Assembly: GCA_016791105.1 (NCBI GenBank)
Contig: JAEUNM010000054.1
Span: forward strand, 1-64,000
Direction of reading: 5' to 3'
DNA: 64,000 nt
DNA from: Rhodocyclaceae bacterium
GTDB taxonomy: Bacteria; Pseudomonadota; Gammaproteobacteria; Burkholderiales; Rhodocyclaceae
Positions 47,870 to 55,707 of this stretch are shown here, piece after piece. Positions within the stretch are counted from its first letter, which is position 1. The number at the start of each line of letters is the position of its first letter. Made by a program: the position numbers and the translations under genes. The notes under the pieces were generated by a model. The model was given only the letters and a program-made list of their open reading frames with translations. It was not told where the DNA came from and ran no database searches.

Positions 47870-48763
47870 TCAGTTCAGCCAGGCGGACCGCAACAGCGTT
47901 GCGGTGTCGTACCACGGGTTATCGCCGCCGCCGGCCAGGGTTTTTACCCCGACCACTTTGCGCGCAGCGCCTTCCAGCGTGGCCGGAAAGATGAGCAGAT
48001 CGCCCATCACGCCAAGCGGCTCGCCGTTGTCTTTGGTCATGGCGCCGAAGAGATTGCGCGCCGCCTCGTAATTGTCGGCATTGAGCGGCTGGTTGCTGGC
48101 CACAGCCAGCTGCCAGAGGCCGAAGCCCACGTTGCAGCGGCCGTCCGTGCCGTAGATCAGCTCCTTGTCGAAGAACACATTGTCATCGGAAGGAGTGTCT
48201 TTGCGGACCAGGTTGAACGCCTCGCGCTCCTGATAAATGAGCGGCTTGAGCGGCATGCTGGACACGACCAAAAACCACAGCGGGCCGGTACCGCCGCCGA
48301 GGAAATTCGACTGCGAAACTTCCCGGCCTTGCGGTCCTACCGGGTGGTCGGTGTCGAAAAAGTATTGACCATCCCAGCATTTCTGGACGACGCCGGCCTT
48401 GAGGAGCGCGTACGCCAAACGGTCCGGGAACACAGCGGTTTCATGGCCGATCTGCTCGAACATCGGCTTGTAGACGCCCAGCTGGTCGTCTTTGACTGCG
48501 TTTCTCGGCACGGCCACAGTGCCTTCGAAATCGCGGTTTTTGACCGACCAATCCGCCGTGCCGAGGTTTTGCAGGCGACGCGGGCCTATCCATTCGCGGA
48601 TGAAAAACTGCGACTTCAGCCACGGATATACATTTTCTGCGGTGGAGCTGGGCACCGTCATGCAGAACTGCGGATACTGCGGCTTCACGCCCCGGAAGGC
48701 GCCCTGAAACACCGAGGAAAAGCCCCGGAAAGCCGCCGCGATGGATTGCTGATTCAGATTCAT
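47870..48763 (-). CDS. Major capsid protein (Mu gpT family)
   Basis: 297 aa, starts MNLNQQSIAAAFRGFSSVFQGAF and has the gpT features WLKSQFFIREWIGPRRLQNL, VPRNAVKDDQLGVY and FFDTDHPVG. It forms the head shell. Normal length for the family. A 120-bp gap separates it from gp35, with no gene in it. Confidence 0.95.
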   Translation of the reverse strand: MNLNQQSIAAAFRGFSSVFQGAFRGVKPQYPQFCMTVPSSTAENVYPWLKSQFFIREWIGPRRLQNLGTADWSVKNRDFEGTVAVPRNAVKDDQLGVYKPMFEQIGHETAVFPDRLAYALLKAGVVQKCWDGQYFFDTDHPVGPQGREVSQSNFLGGGTGPLWFLVVSSMPLKPLIYQEREAFNLVRKDTPSDDNVFFDKELIYGTDGRCNVGFGLWQLAVASNQPLNADNYEAARNLFGAMTKDNGEPLGVMGDLLIFPATLEGAARKVVGVKTLAGGGDNPWYDTATLLRSAWLN

Positions 48764-48802
48764 GTCGCCTCCTGGCGAAGGTTAGATCGACTACGAGGTT
48801 GC

Positions 48803-49222
48803 TCAGCCGATGAAATCCACCCACACGCCGTCCACATCCACGCGCAGAATTTTGCCGGCGCGGGGGCGGTCATGGGCGGCGCCATCGGTTTTGCCTACCG
48901 TCTGATTGTCGATCACGTAACAGGCGAGGCCGGCATCGGCCTGGGTAATCGCGTCCGCGCCGGCGCCGGACGCAAATGCCGCCGGCTGGCGGTTTATCGC
49001 CGTGATGTACTGGCCGTCCGCCATGCCGGTCGAATCGACGTGATACGCCGACCAACCGGCGCAGCGATGGCCCGCAGCGGCGGTGGCCGGCACGATGTAG
49101 CCCGAGGCGTTGAACTCGGCCAGCGTTCCGGCGAACAAAATCTGATTGGCGGCGACGGGCTGGTCGAAAGACAGATTCGAGTCGGCGCTGCGGGTATCGC
49201 GGTCCTGCGTGATTTGGGACAT
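48803..49222 (-). CDS. Head decoration-like phage protein
   Basis: 139 aa, beta-rich and Ala/Gly-rich: ANQILFAGTLAEFNASGYIVPATAAAGHRCAGWSAY and a closing ILRVDVDGVWVDFIG. Position between the protease/scaffold and the capsid gene is where decoration or cement proteins lie in Mu-like phages. Confidence 0.7.
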   Translation of the reverse strand: MSQITQDRDTRSADSNLSFDQPVAANQILFAGTLAEFNASGYIVPATAAAGHRCAGWSAYHVDSTGMADGQYITAINRQPAAFASGAGADAITQADAGLACYVIDNQTVGKTDGAAHDRPRAGKILRVDVDGVWVDFIG

Positions 49223-49230
49223 TTGATCAA

Positions 49231-49334
49231 TCCTGTATGAGGTCGATTAAGGGCCTGGCGTTTCCGGCTCGATGCCGAGCGGCTCTGTATGAGGTCGATT
49301 AAGCGGCGGGCTTTTCCGGCTCGATGCCGAGCTG
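49231..49334. repeat. 52-bp direct repeat at the end of the protease gene
   Basis: Two imperfect copies, 49231-49282 and 49283-49334, share TGTATGAGGTCGATTAAG and TTCCGGCTCGATGCCGAGC. The right-hand copy encodes the last residues of the protease (LGIEPEKPAA) and its stop; the left-hand copy would encode LGIEPETPGP and a stop. A tandem duplication of the gene end is the simplest explanation. Confidence 0.85.
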
Positions 49335-49829
49335 CTTGCACACCGCGAGGTATTCCTCGCTATGTGCAGATTTGTCTTGCAGCCCGGCCGGCGGCTTGCC
49401 TGCGGTCTGCGTTCCGGCCAGTATCGCCAGGGGCTTGGCGGAGGCCAAGTACGTTTTGAGATGCGCGACATTGACCGCGGCGAGGGTTTGCGCCCAGACC
49501 TTTTGCTCCGGCAATAGACGCCCATCGTTCAGCGCCGCATCGATGAGGCGCTGGCCCTCGTCGGTCTGTACCTGCGTGGTCAATGCCGCGAGGCGCGTCT
49601 GCATTTCCGTCATGACGCCGATCGGCACAAATTTGGTCGGGTCCGGGGCTGCCGACTGCGCCGCCGCCACGGCCGCTTTCAGCGCCGCAACCTGGGTTTC
49701 ATGCTCCGTTTTGCATGCCGCCGTGGATGCCGCGCGCGACACCAAATCTTGCACCGCCTGCAAAATCGTTTCGGGCGTGGCGCCGGCGGCGAGGCCCAGG
49801 AGGGCGATTAACTGCTGCACAATGTCCAT
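49299..49829 (-). CDS. Scaffold protein from an internal start (Mu gpZ-like)
   Basis: An in-frame ATG at 49829 (MDIVQQLIALLGLAAGATP) is preceded by AGGAG at a 5-nt spacing (AGGAGATAGCATG), a strong ribosome site in the middle of the protease gene. Mu makes its scaffold gpZ from an internal start in gene I, so a 176-aa scaffold is expected here. Confidence 0.82.
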   Translation of the reverse strand: MDIVQQLIALLGLAAGATPETILQAVQDLVSRAASTAACKTEHETQVAALKAAVAAAQSAAPDPTKFVPIGVMTEMQTRLAALTTQVQTDEGQRLIDAALNDGRLLPEQKVWAQTLAAVNVAHLKTYLASAKPLAILAGTQTAGKPPAGLQDKSAHSEEYLAVCKQLGIEPEKPAA

Positions 49830-50324
49830 GCTATCTCCTGCTATCAGTTGCGTGAGGGCCGCGACGCGGGTGCCATCCGTCGCGGGCAAATTGGTCAGTC
49901 CAGCGCATACGAGGCCAGTGATCTGACAGTCGTCGTCATACGTGAACACGGGGCTGAGGAACTGGTATTCGCCGTCGCGGATCATTTGCGCGGCGCGGTC
50001 TGTCCACCGCAGGTCGGCAGTCACCAGGCCGACGCCTGGCCGGAATTCCATCTGCTGGAAGAACCCGGCCGCCGGTGCAGGGTGGCCGTTGTCCTTGGCA
50101 TTGAGCGTCTGGTGCTCGTAGTCGATTACATATGGCGTCCCCCGTCTGCGTCCATCGGCAATCAGCTGCGCCGCGGTCTGCTCGGTGCACTCCCAGTACT
50201 TGCCCGGCCCTGGCCGCCCGTCACGGGCGCGGAAACGACCGGCCGGCAGCAAGACAGCAAAGCCCGCCGCCGGCTCGGGAAGAGCAGCAAGGAAAGCACA
50301 CAGGGGGGCCGCGACTTTTGACAT
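49299..50324 (-). CDS. Mu gpI-type prohead protease fused to scaffold
   Basis: 341 aa. The N-terminal protease part has YVIDYEHQT, QFLSPVF and GLTNLPATDG, typical of gpI-family proteases. From about residue 166 the sequence is a coiled scaffold with AALKAAVAAAQ and a C-terminal KQLGIEPEK capsid-binding end. A second start inside produces the scaffold alone. Expected role: scaffolded head assembly followed by cleavage. Confidence 0.93.
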   Translation of the reverse strand: MSKVAAPLCAFLAALPEPAAGFAVLLPAGRFRARDGRPGPGKYWECTEQTAAQLIADGRRRGTPYVIDYEHQTLNAKDNGHPAPAAGFFQQMEFRPGVGLVTADLRWTDRAAQMIRDGEYQFLSPVFTYDDDCQITGLVCAGLTNLPATDGTRVAALTQLIAGDSMDIVQQLIALLGLAAGATPETILQAVQDLVSRAASTAACKTEHETQVAALKAAVAAAQSAAPDPTKFVPIGVMTEMQTRLAALTTQVQTDEGQRLIDAALNDGRLLPEQKVWAQTLAAVNVAHLKTYLASAKPLAILAGTQTAGKPPAGLQDKSAHSEEYLAVCKQLGIEPEKPAA

Positions 50325-50404
50325 GCCGCGGATGCTACGGGCGCCGCCGCAAGGCGATTACGGCATTTTTTGGGAGCTACCTGGCGTAAGGAATAGGGCT
50401 GCGG

Positions 50405-50605
50405 CTATTTGGCGCGCTGATTCCAGAGGCGGAGGGCAGCGCGCCGCGCCGCGGTAGTGTCGCCCTGCACCGCCGGTCCCTGGCTACCACATGCGCCGCA
50501 CCACACGACCCACCCAGTGACGTCACCATGCACATAGATAGGCGACTCGGGCGACTGACCGCAAAACGGGCACGGCATCGGGAGTGGGACGTCAACTGTA
50601 TTCAT
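50405..50605 (-). CDS. Lar-like restriction alleviation protein
   Basis: 66 aa: PCPFCGQSPESP, then VVWCGACGSQGP and AALRLWNQRAK. The two CxxC pairs and the WNxR end are the Lar family pattern, known from Rac prophage where Lar relieves type I restriction. The role here is inferred from family. It ends the accessory block next to the protease gene. Confidence 0.78.
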   Translation of the reverse strand: MNTVDVPLPMPCPFCGQSPESPIYVHGDVTGWVVWCGACGSQGPAVQGDTTAARRAALRLWNQRAK

Positions 50606-50642
50606 GTCTGATTCGCGCTCGCGCAGGGGCTGCGGTGCCTAT

Positions 50643-50912
50643 TTATGAGTTAGACCGCACAAGCACTTCATCGAGGTAGCAGTAACGAGAGATAGGGAAA
50701 CGCGGCTTTTCGATCACGGCCCAGCCATCCGGATCGCATGCAGGTTCAAAGTGCGTAGGCCCGCCCATCGCGGGCGACCTCCGTCCGATGCGGGTGCCGT
50801 CTCGGTCGTACAGCGTCACGTCTACGTGCATGCGGCCGCAAACTTCATACGGGTCAGACTTGGCCTTGCCGATCTGTTCGCAGCCATCAAAAATCCAATC
50901 GCCTTTTCTCAT
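50643..50912 (-). CDS. Hypothetical protein, 89 aa, possible cassette gene
   Basis: Begins MRKGDWIFDGCEQIGKAK and ends YLDEVLVRSNS. GAGG lies 8 nt before the ATG at 50912; a GTG at 50915 is an alternative. It lies just past the attC-like site 50933-50988, in cassette orientation. The last codons contain GTCTAAC, identical to the start of an attC core, but no hairpin follows. Family not recognised. Confidence 0.68.
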   Translation of the reverse strand: MRKGDWIFDGCEQIGKAKSDPYEVCGRMHVDVTLYDRDGTRIGRRSPAMGGPTHFEPACDPDGWAVIEKPRFPISRYCYLDEVLVRSNS

Positions 50913-50932
50913 CACGTTATCCTCGGTGTGCG

Positions 50933-50988
50933 GTCTAACAATTCATTCAAGCCGACGCCTACGGCGCGGCTTAATTCAGGCGTTAGGC
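50933..50988 (-). other. Integron attC-like recombination site B
   Basis: 56 bp bounded on the plus strand by GTCTAAC (50933-50939) and GTTAGGC (50982-50988), both fitting the RYYYAAC/GTTRRRY core consensus. Inside, AAGCCG-A-CGCC pairs with GGCG-CGGCTT around a TAC loop, leaving one extrahelical A as in true attC sites. It begins 1 bp after the stop of the 82-aa gene, the normal cassette arrangement. Confidence 0.88.
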
Positions 50989-50989
50989 G

Positions 50990-51238
50990 TCACAGACACC
51001 CCTGCAAATAATGCAACGGCCGCCACCCGTCCTCACTCTGCGCAAGCTCCAAAATTCGCGCCCGCAGTTCCGGCGCAGCGGCCTCAAACCGGCTATCAAA
51101 ATCCGGCACCAGCGCGAGTAACAGTTGGTGCGCAGTCATTTCCGCTGGCGCTGGCGGTTCGGGCGCGTCGGCCACAACCACAAAAATTTCGCCCGTCTCG
51201 ATTTTGCGAACGAAACCGACCTCTATTTTCTTATTCAT
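50990..51238 (-). CDS. Hypothetical protein, 82 aa, in a gene-cassette position
   Basis: Begins MNKKIEVGFVRKIETGEIFV and has AAPELRARILELAQSEDGWRPL. AAGGA precedes the ATG at 51238. It lies between two attC-like sites (51262-51317 and 50933-50988), with its stop touching the downstream one, so it has the exact layout of an integron gene cassette. Family not recognised. Confidence 0.78.
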   Translation of the reverse strand: MNKKIEVGFVRKIETGEIFVVVADAPEPPAPAEMTAHQLLLALVPDFDSRFEAAAPELRARILELAQSEDGWRPLHYLQGCL

Positions 51239-51261
51239 ACAAATCCTTTCCGGGCGCTGCC

Positions 51262-51317
51262 GCCCAACTCTCAATCCAGCCGACGCCTAGCGGCGCGGCT
51301 GATTTTCGGCGTTAGCC
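51262..51317 (-). other. Integron attC-like recombination site A
   Basis: 56 bp from GCCCAAC (51262-51268) to GTTAGCC (51311-51317; one base off the GTTRRRY consensus). The inner stem CAGCCG-A-CGCC pairs with GGCG-CGGCTG around TAGC with a single bulged A in the same place as in site B. Length and layout equal those of site B. Confidence 0.8.
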
Positions 51318-51325
51318 AAGCTACC

Positions 51326-51844
51326 TCAACGCTCAATCAACACCCCACGATCCCTCATGCGCGTCAGCGCCGTTGCGCACTCGGCGCCCCAGCCCAGCAT
51401 CATGGTCGCGGCGCCGCAGCGCCCGCGCTTGTGGCGGTTTTCGGCGCCGGGAATAAATTCCACGCGCCCGCGCATAAACAATATGGCGGTCGCGCTTTGC
51501 ATGGCAGCTTGACACCAAGCCGCGTCAGTGCGGGCGAATACCATCGCGATCCCATCGCCGTGCGCCGCCAGGCGCGCCACCCAGCGGCCGGTATCTGGTC
51601 CGTAGGGCGGGTTAAGCCACACGCGGCCTGCCCAGTCGCGATTTAGCCCGTCCTCAAGCCGCGTGAGTTTTACGCGCGCCGGTACCGCATCGAACACCCA
51701 GGCGGGCGTATACCACTCCACCGATTTGCCCTGTCGCGCCGGTCGCCCTCCGAATAAATCCGCTTCATAAACCGATTTATGTGGTTTATGTGGCGCGCGC
51801 AGCGCTGGCGACGTGCGTGACGGTGCGGCGGTCGGCGCGCTCAC
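51326..51844 (-). CDS. Phage DNA N6-adenine methyltransferase
   Basis: 172 aa of the phage Dam-like family: SVEWYTPAWVFDAV at the start, the catalytic NPPYG in GRVWLNPPYGPDTGRWV and AMVFARTDAAWCQ. Methylation could shield phage DNA from restriction. It starts with GTG overlapping the gpG stop (GTGA), so it was joined to the late operon. It is followed by attC-like site A. Confidence 0.9.
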   Translation of the reverse strand: MSAPTAAPSRTSPALRAPHKPHKSVYEADLFGGRPARQGKSVEWYTPAWVFDAVPARVKLTRLEDGLNRDWAGRVWLNPPYGPDTGRWVARLAAHGDGIAMVFARTDAAWCQAAMQSATAILFMRGRVEFIPGAENRHKRGRCGAATMMLGWGAECATALTRMRDRGVLIER

Positions 51845-52368
51845 GCCTGCGGCCCTAGAAACTGGTCGATCATATCGACCAGGGCCGCCGCGTCGTCGGC
51901 GCCCAGCTCGCCCGTATCGGGGTCTGCGGTGAGCATGCCGCGGCGTGGCAGTACGGGGTCGCCGCGGTCATCCTCGGTGCCGGTCTCGTGATATTGCGCA
52001 TACGGCACGCCGAACCCGACGTCGACCGCCGCGCCCGCCACCAAGTGCGACAGCGATGCCAGCATGCGGCCGCTGCGCTCCAGCAGGGTGCCGCGGCGCA
52101 CGGTTTTCTGCCCGCCCTTGCGGTCGCGTACCTTGTCCTGCTTGTCGTATGCGGCACGTGTGCCGGCGCCGAGCGGCTCCCACTCCTGGCCGGCCGGGTC
52201 CACCTTGCGCTCGAACCGTATCTGCACGCGCGCTTCGAGCGCCGCGCCGATGGCGTCCAGCACCTCGGACGGATCGGCGATGCGGCCGGCCAGGCGCGCC
52301 AGCGCGGCATCCACGCCGGCATCTGCGATCGTGACGGTCAGGCCATCTACTGCTGCGCCGTCTGCCAT
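51841..52368 (-). CDS. Mu gpG-like virion morphogenesis protein (gp31)
   Basis: 175 aa. DPSEVLDAIGAALEARVQIRFERKVDPAGQEWEPL and the closing PYAQYHETGTEDDRGDPVLPRRGML are the signature of phage virion morphogenesis (gpG) proteins. ATG at 52368 is chosen; the frame to 52485 is a non-coding extension. In Mu this gene directly precedes gpI; here the accessory block separates them. Confidence 0.92.
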   Translation of the reverse strand: MADGAAVDGLTVTIADAGVDAALARLAGRIADPSEVLDAIGAALEARVQIRFERKVDPAGQEWEPLGAGTRAAYDKQDKVRDRKGGQKTVRRGTLLERSGRMLASLSHLVAGAAVDVGFGVPYAQYHETGTEDDRGDPVLPRRGMLTADPDTGELGADDAAALVDMIDQFLGPQA

Positions 52369-52370
52369 GC

Positions 52371-52559
52371 TCAGCTCCGCAGCAGGGCGACCGCCCGGCG
52401 GATCGCCTCGGCAGCCTGCTCTGTGCGCGCGGCGCGTGCCAGCGCGTCCGCATAGCCTCGCTCTGCATACTGCGCCGACTCGCACGCCCTGGTAGCGCAG
52501 GCGCTCAGATGGTCGGCATAGGCCAGCAGTTGCGCGGGCGATAGCGTCGGATCATCCAT
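52371..52559 (-). CDS. Small phage hypothetical protein, 62 aa
   Basis: MDDPTLSPAQLLAYADHLSAC, then a helical Ala/Arg-rich run. It fits between gp30 and gpG with 3-bp and 2-bp spacings, which supports its being a gene. Function unknown. Confidence 0.7.
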   Translation of the reverse strand: MDDPTLSPAQLLAYADHLSACATRACESAQYAERGYADALARAARTEQAAEAIRRAVALLRS

Positions 52560-52562
52560 GTG

Positions 52563-53402
52563 TCACCTGCCGAGGTCGAGCGTGAGCTGATGCGCGATGG
52601 GCGCCGCGAGCCGCGCCAGTTTGTCGCGCACCATCGCATCCAGTTCGTCCGCGCGTTGCGAGGCCAAGCCCGGGTTGTAGCCGAACCCGGGGTCCACGCC
52701 GGCGGGCACCTGCACCACCGTACCGTCCGGGCGCTCGTAGTCGATCCAGCGCGTTTCTGGCGCATCCGTCTTGACCGAGAGGCCTGCCGCGCGCAAATCG
52801 TCCGCGCCGGCCGCGTCCAGGGCGTATGCGTGGCAGCGGCAGCGCCATCCGCACGGGGGGTAATGCATCTGCCACCAGACGTGGCGCACCGGCAGTGTCA
52901 CACCGTCCCACGCTGCATGGGCGGCGCGTACCCGCTCGTCGCGCTGTGTGCGGTAGCGCACCAACGGGAATTGCGCCGCGTTGCGCTCGATACGCGCCCA
53001 GCGGCCGGCGGCATAGCTCTGGCGCACGTTGACGTCGTAAATGAGGCGCAGCCGTGCGTCTGTAAATTCCGTTTTGGCCAGCTCGCCGGTAGCCGGGTCC
53101 AGCACCTCGACTGTGCCCCACCAGCCCGCTTTTTTCAGCGCGGGCTCGACCAGGTCAGCGAACGCAGACGGGCTGATGCCCTGAGTGATCGCTGCCTCGA
53201 CGGCATCGTGCACCGTCTGCAGCAGGTCGGCGCGCAGCAGCTTCGCCACCGTGAATGCGCGCGTGTGCTCCTCCTGCCACACGTCCTGCCAGGCAAACGA
53301 CGGCAGCAGCAGCGCGCGATCCGCAAACGCGGATACGGCCTCCGCCGGCGGCAGTAGCTGCAGGCGGAAATTCGGCGGCAGGGGCGTGCGGTCGGCGGGC
53401 AT
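52563..53402 (-). CDS. Mu gp30-like head morphogenesis protein (MuF domain)
   Basis: 279 aa with the MuF/SPP1 gp7 motif YPPCGWRCRCHA near residue 180, preceded by YDVNVRQSYAAGRWARI. MuF proteins associate with the portal during head assembly. It overlaps the upstream small gene by one base. Confidence 0.93.
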   Translation of the reverse strand: MPADRTPLPPNFRLQLLPPAEAVSAFADRALLLPSFAWQDVWQEEHTRAFTVAKLLRADLLQTVHDAVEAAITQGISPSAFADLVEPALKKAGWWGTVEVLDPATGELAKTEFTDARLRLIYDVNVRQSYAAGRWARIERNAAQFPLVRYRTQRDERVRAAHAAWDGVTLPVRHVWWQMHYPPCGWRCRCHAYALDAAGADDLRAAGLSVKTDAPETRWIDYERPDGTVVQVPAGVDPGFGYNPGLASQRADELDAMVRDKLARLAAPIAHQLTLDLGR

Positions 53403-53839
53403 CAGGATGACGGCGAATTCTGGTCATGCGCCTTGGTAGCGGGGCGGTATTCCCAATAGTTTTGTATTGGGTCTGGCGTTTTGCTGCGCACCAGTAGGCC
53501 CAGATCCACCAGCCGTTCAGCAACGTCGCGTCGCACAGGGCGTCCATCAAGGCCGCCAATTTGCAGCACCGCGTCATCCTCGGCCCAATTGAGTGCGCGG
53601 CGCTGCGCCGCGGTGAGCCGCATAAAACGGCGGTAAAAACGGCCGCCTGCCAGCGGCGCTTCGCCCGCAATCCGGCTCGCGCCCCGGAAATCCGGTGCAG
53701 CAGGTCCGCTGAATCGGTCAGCGCTGGAGCCTGCGCAGGCCATGGACTGGCCGTCCCCGCCGCAGTCGCTATCTGCGGCTTGCTCGGTCTCGGGTGCGGC
53801 CCGAGACGCCCGCTGCGCGCGAGATGTCGCGTTAGTCAT
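53402..53839 (-). CDS. Phage hypothetical protein, 145 aa, inserted between portal and MuF genes
   Basis: The first 70 residues are Ala/Ser/Gly-rich and unstructured. The second half, LTAAQRRALNWAEDDAVLQIGGLDGRPVRRDVAERLVDLGLLV, looks like a winged helix. Portal and MuF genes are normally adjacent, so this is probably an accessory insertion. Function unknown. Confidence 0.6.
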   Translation of the reverse strand: MTNATSRAQRASRAAPETEQAADSDCGGDGQSMACAGSSADRFSGPAAPDFRGASRIAGEAPLAGGRFYRRFMRLTAAQRRALNWAEDDAVLQIGGLDGRPVRRDVAERLVDLGLLVRSKTPDPIQNYWEYRPATKAHDQNSPSS

Positions 53840-53896
53840 GCGCCACCCCGGCGAATGACGGCAGCAGGAGCCACGAAACCGAACAGAGCGCCATCT

Positions 53897-54082
53897 TCAC
53901 GTCCGCCGGTTTTTGCGGCGCGCGAGTTTCGCCGCTTTGCGCTTCGCGCGCCGCATTTCCGCGCCGCGCTTCTTCGGCGGCTCGCCGCGGGGCCCCGTAG
54001 CCGAGCCCGCCGAAACTGGCGTCGCCACAGCCGCGAGCGCCAGCCCACCGGCCAGGAAATTTAGGATTTCCCAACGCCTCAT
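53897..54082 (-). CDS. Small basic membrane protein, 61 aa
   Basis: One hydrophobic segment (FLAGGLALAAVATPVSAG) and a very basic C-terminus (KRKAAKLARRKNRRT). The ATG overlaps the portal stop (ATGA). The frame 53832-54116 in another phase is a shadow. Function unknown. Confidence 0.62.
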   Translation of the reverse strand: MRRWEILNFLAGGLALAAVATPVSAGSATGPRGEPPKKRGAEMRRAKRKAAKLARRKNRRT

Positions 54083-55707
54083 TGCCCCGCCCCATCCGGA
54101 TCGACGCCCGCCTCACCCAGCAGCCGCGCCGTAAACCCGGCGCGGGCGAGCTGCTCGGCGAGCTGGTCTATCGGCATAGTGCGCAACAGCCCGGCCAGCT
54201 CATCGCGCAGCGCGGTCAGGGGCGCACCGGCGGCCGCGCTGCGCCACACGCTATCCAGCAGCGTAGCCACGGCCGGCTCGATCAACGGCCGGAACTGCGC
54301 GCGCGCCTGGTCGATCAGTTCATCCAGCAAATCCGGCGTAGCGGCCGGCAGCCCGGTCCGCAGTGCAGCCTGATGCTGTGCCACCGGGGCCACGCCTGCA
54401 CCGGCGCTACCCGGCAGCGGCGCCGGCATCGGCGCGACGGCAGCGGGCGCCTGCAGCACCGCCTCGCCGTTTTTCGGCGCCGGGATCCGCAGCGAGCGAT
54501 ACGCCCAGGCCGCCGGGATGGGCATCACGGGCGCCAATTTCGGCAGCGCCTCGGCGAACAGCGCCATGTCTGCCGCATCGCCCAGGTCCCAGCGGAATTG
54601 CGGGCAGCGAGCGATACCGCCGCGGCAGCGGCCGTTGAGGGCCAGTATCGGATAGGCCAGGTCGCGCGTAATGGTCGGCGCAAGCTGCTCGGCGTCGGAA
54701 TCGCGGATGTCATCGCGCACCTCCGCTTGAAGGTCGGCCGTGCCGCTGCCCAGGCCGGTACCGCGCGCCTCGGCAGACAGCGTCTGGCCCAAGATCGCCT
54801 TCGACGCGGTGCGCTCGCACCAGTCGATCATCCACGCAAACCCGTCGTGCTGGCCCTCGGCAGCCGCCTCGAAATCGATCTGCATGCCGTCCGGAATGAT
54901 GCCGGCGGCGTTGTGGCCGATGCCGACGAGGGCGCGCAACAGCGTCGCTTTTTCGTCTGGATTCGCCCCCGACGGGTACTTGCCGATGCGCACCGGCAGC
55001 CCGTAAATCTCCAGAAATTCCGCCAGATCGCGCGCCGAGTACCAGCGGAACACATACGGCCAGGCCAGCACGCGATAGAGCGCCGCGCGCGCCGGGTAGC
55101 CGGATTTCGCGGCGTGGCGGTGCAGCAGCCAGGTGAACGGGCGCAGCGGCGCACCGTCCGGGCTGGCATGGTCGTAGAGCCGGATTTCGCGCCGCGTCGC
55201 GCGGTCCGGCACGAACCAGCGCTGCGGCTGCAGCGTGGTGGCCTCGGGCAGAATTTCGCCGTCGCGGTAGCGCCAGGCTATTTCGACGGGCGCAAACCCC
55301 TTGCCTATGGCGTCAGTGAGGTCGAAGAACAATTGCTGGCGCCCGGCATACGAGCGCAGCCACTGCTCTATCCATTCCGCGTCGCGCTCCTCATCCGGCG
55401 TAGGCTGTGCGGGCGGCTCGAATTTCCACTCGCAACGCATGAGCGCGCGGCGGCGCTTGAGCATTTCGGCCAGCATGTGGCCGTCGCGATCCTCCATGTC
55501 CTCGAACAGATCGAGCTGCGCTGTCCAGGCGCCGGTTTCGGCGTCGCACAGAATCTGATGCAGCCGTGCCGGCGTAATGCCGGCCGCAGGGTGCTCGGCG
55601 TACTGCTGATGCAGATGCGCCACCGCCGCGGTTTGCGGCTGCGCGAGCTGTGCGCCATGGGCGCGGTCGAACGGGCGCCCGAACTGGTCGAGTAAGAGTG
55701 GTCCCAC
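54079..55707 (-). CDS. Mu gp29-like portal protein (DUF935)
   Basis: 542 aa portal ring subunit: LDLFEDMEDRDGHMLAEMLKRRRAL, FAPVEIAWRYRDG, then WYSARDLAEFLEIYGLPVRIGKYPSGA and AILGQTLSAEARGTGLGS, all DUF935 marks. It starts with GTG sharing one base with the gp28 stop. It is the dock for terminase and MuF. Confidence 0.95.
   Translation of the reverse strand: MGPLLLDQFGRPFDRAHGAQLAQPQTAAVAHLHQQYAEHPAAGITPARLHQILCDAETGAWTAQLDLFEDMEDRDGHMLAEMLKRRRALMRCEWKFEPPAQPTPDEERDAEWIEQWLRSYAGRQQLFFDLTDAIGKGFAPVEIAWRYRDGEILPEATTLQPQRWFVPDRATRREIRLYDHASPDGAPLRPFTWLLHRHAAKSGYPARAALYRVLAWPYVFRWYSARDLAEFLEIYGLPVRIGKYPSGANPDEKATLLRALVGIGHNAAGIIPDGMQIDFEAAAEGQHDGFAWMIDWCERTASKAILGQTLSAEARGTGLGSGTADLQAEVRDDIRDSDAEQLAPTITRDLAYPILALNGRCRGGIARCPQFRWDLGDAADMALFAEALPKLAPVMPIPAAWAYRSLRIPAPKNGEAVLQAPAAVAPMPAPLPGSAGAGVAPVAQHQAALRTGLPAATPDLLDELIDQARAQFRPLIEPAVATLLDSVWRSAAAGAPLTALRDELAGLLRTMPIDQLAEQLARAGFTARLLGEAGVDPDGAGQ

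Noticed and set aside
47770..47870. GC-rich near-palindrome after the capsid gene as a terminator
   Set aside because: Stem is short and imperfect with no T-run, so I did not list it.
53832..54116. 94-codon frame overlapping the portal end
   Set aside because: The 61-aa frame starting at 54082 with an ATGA overlap and a membrane segment is far more credible.
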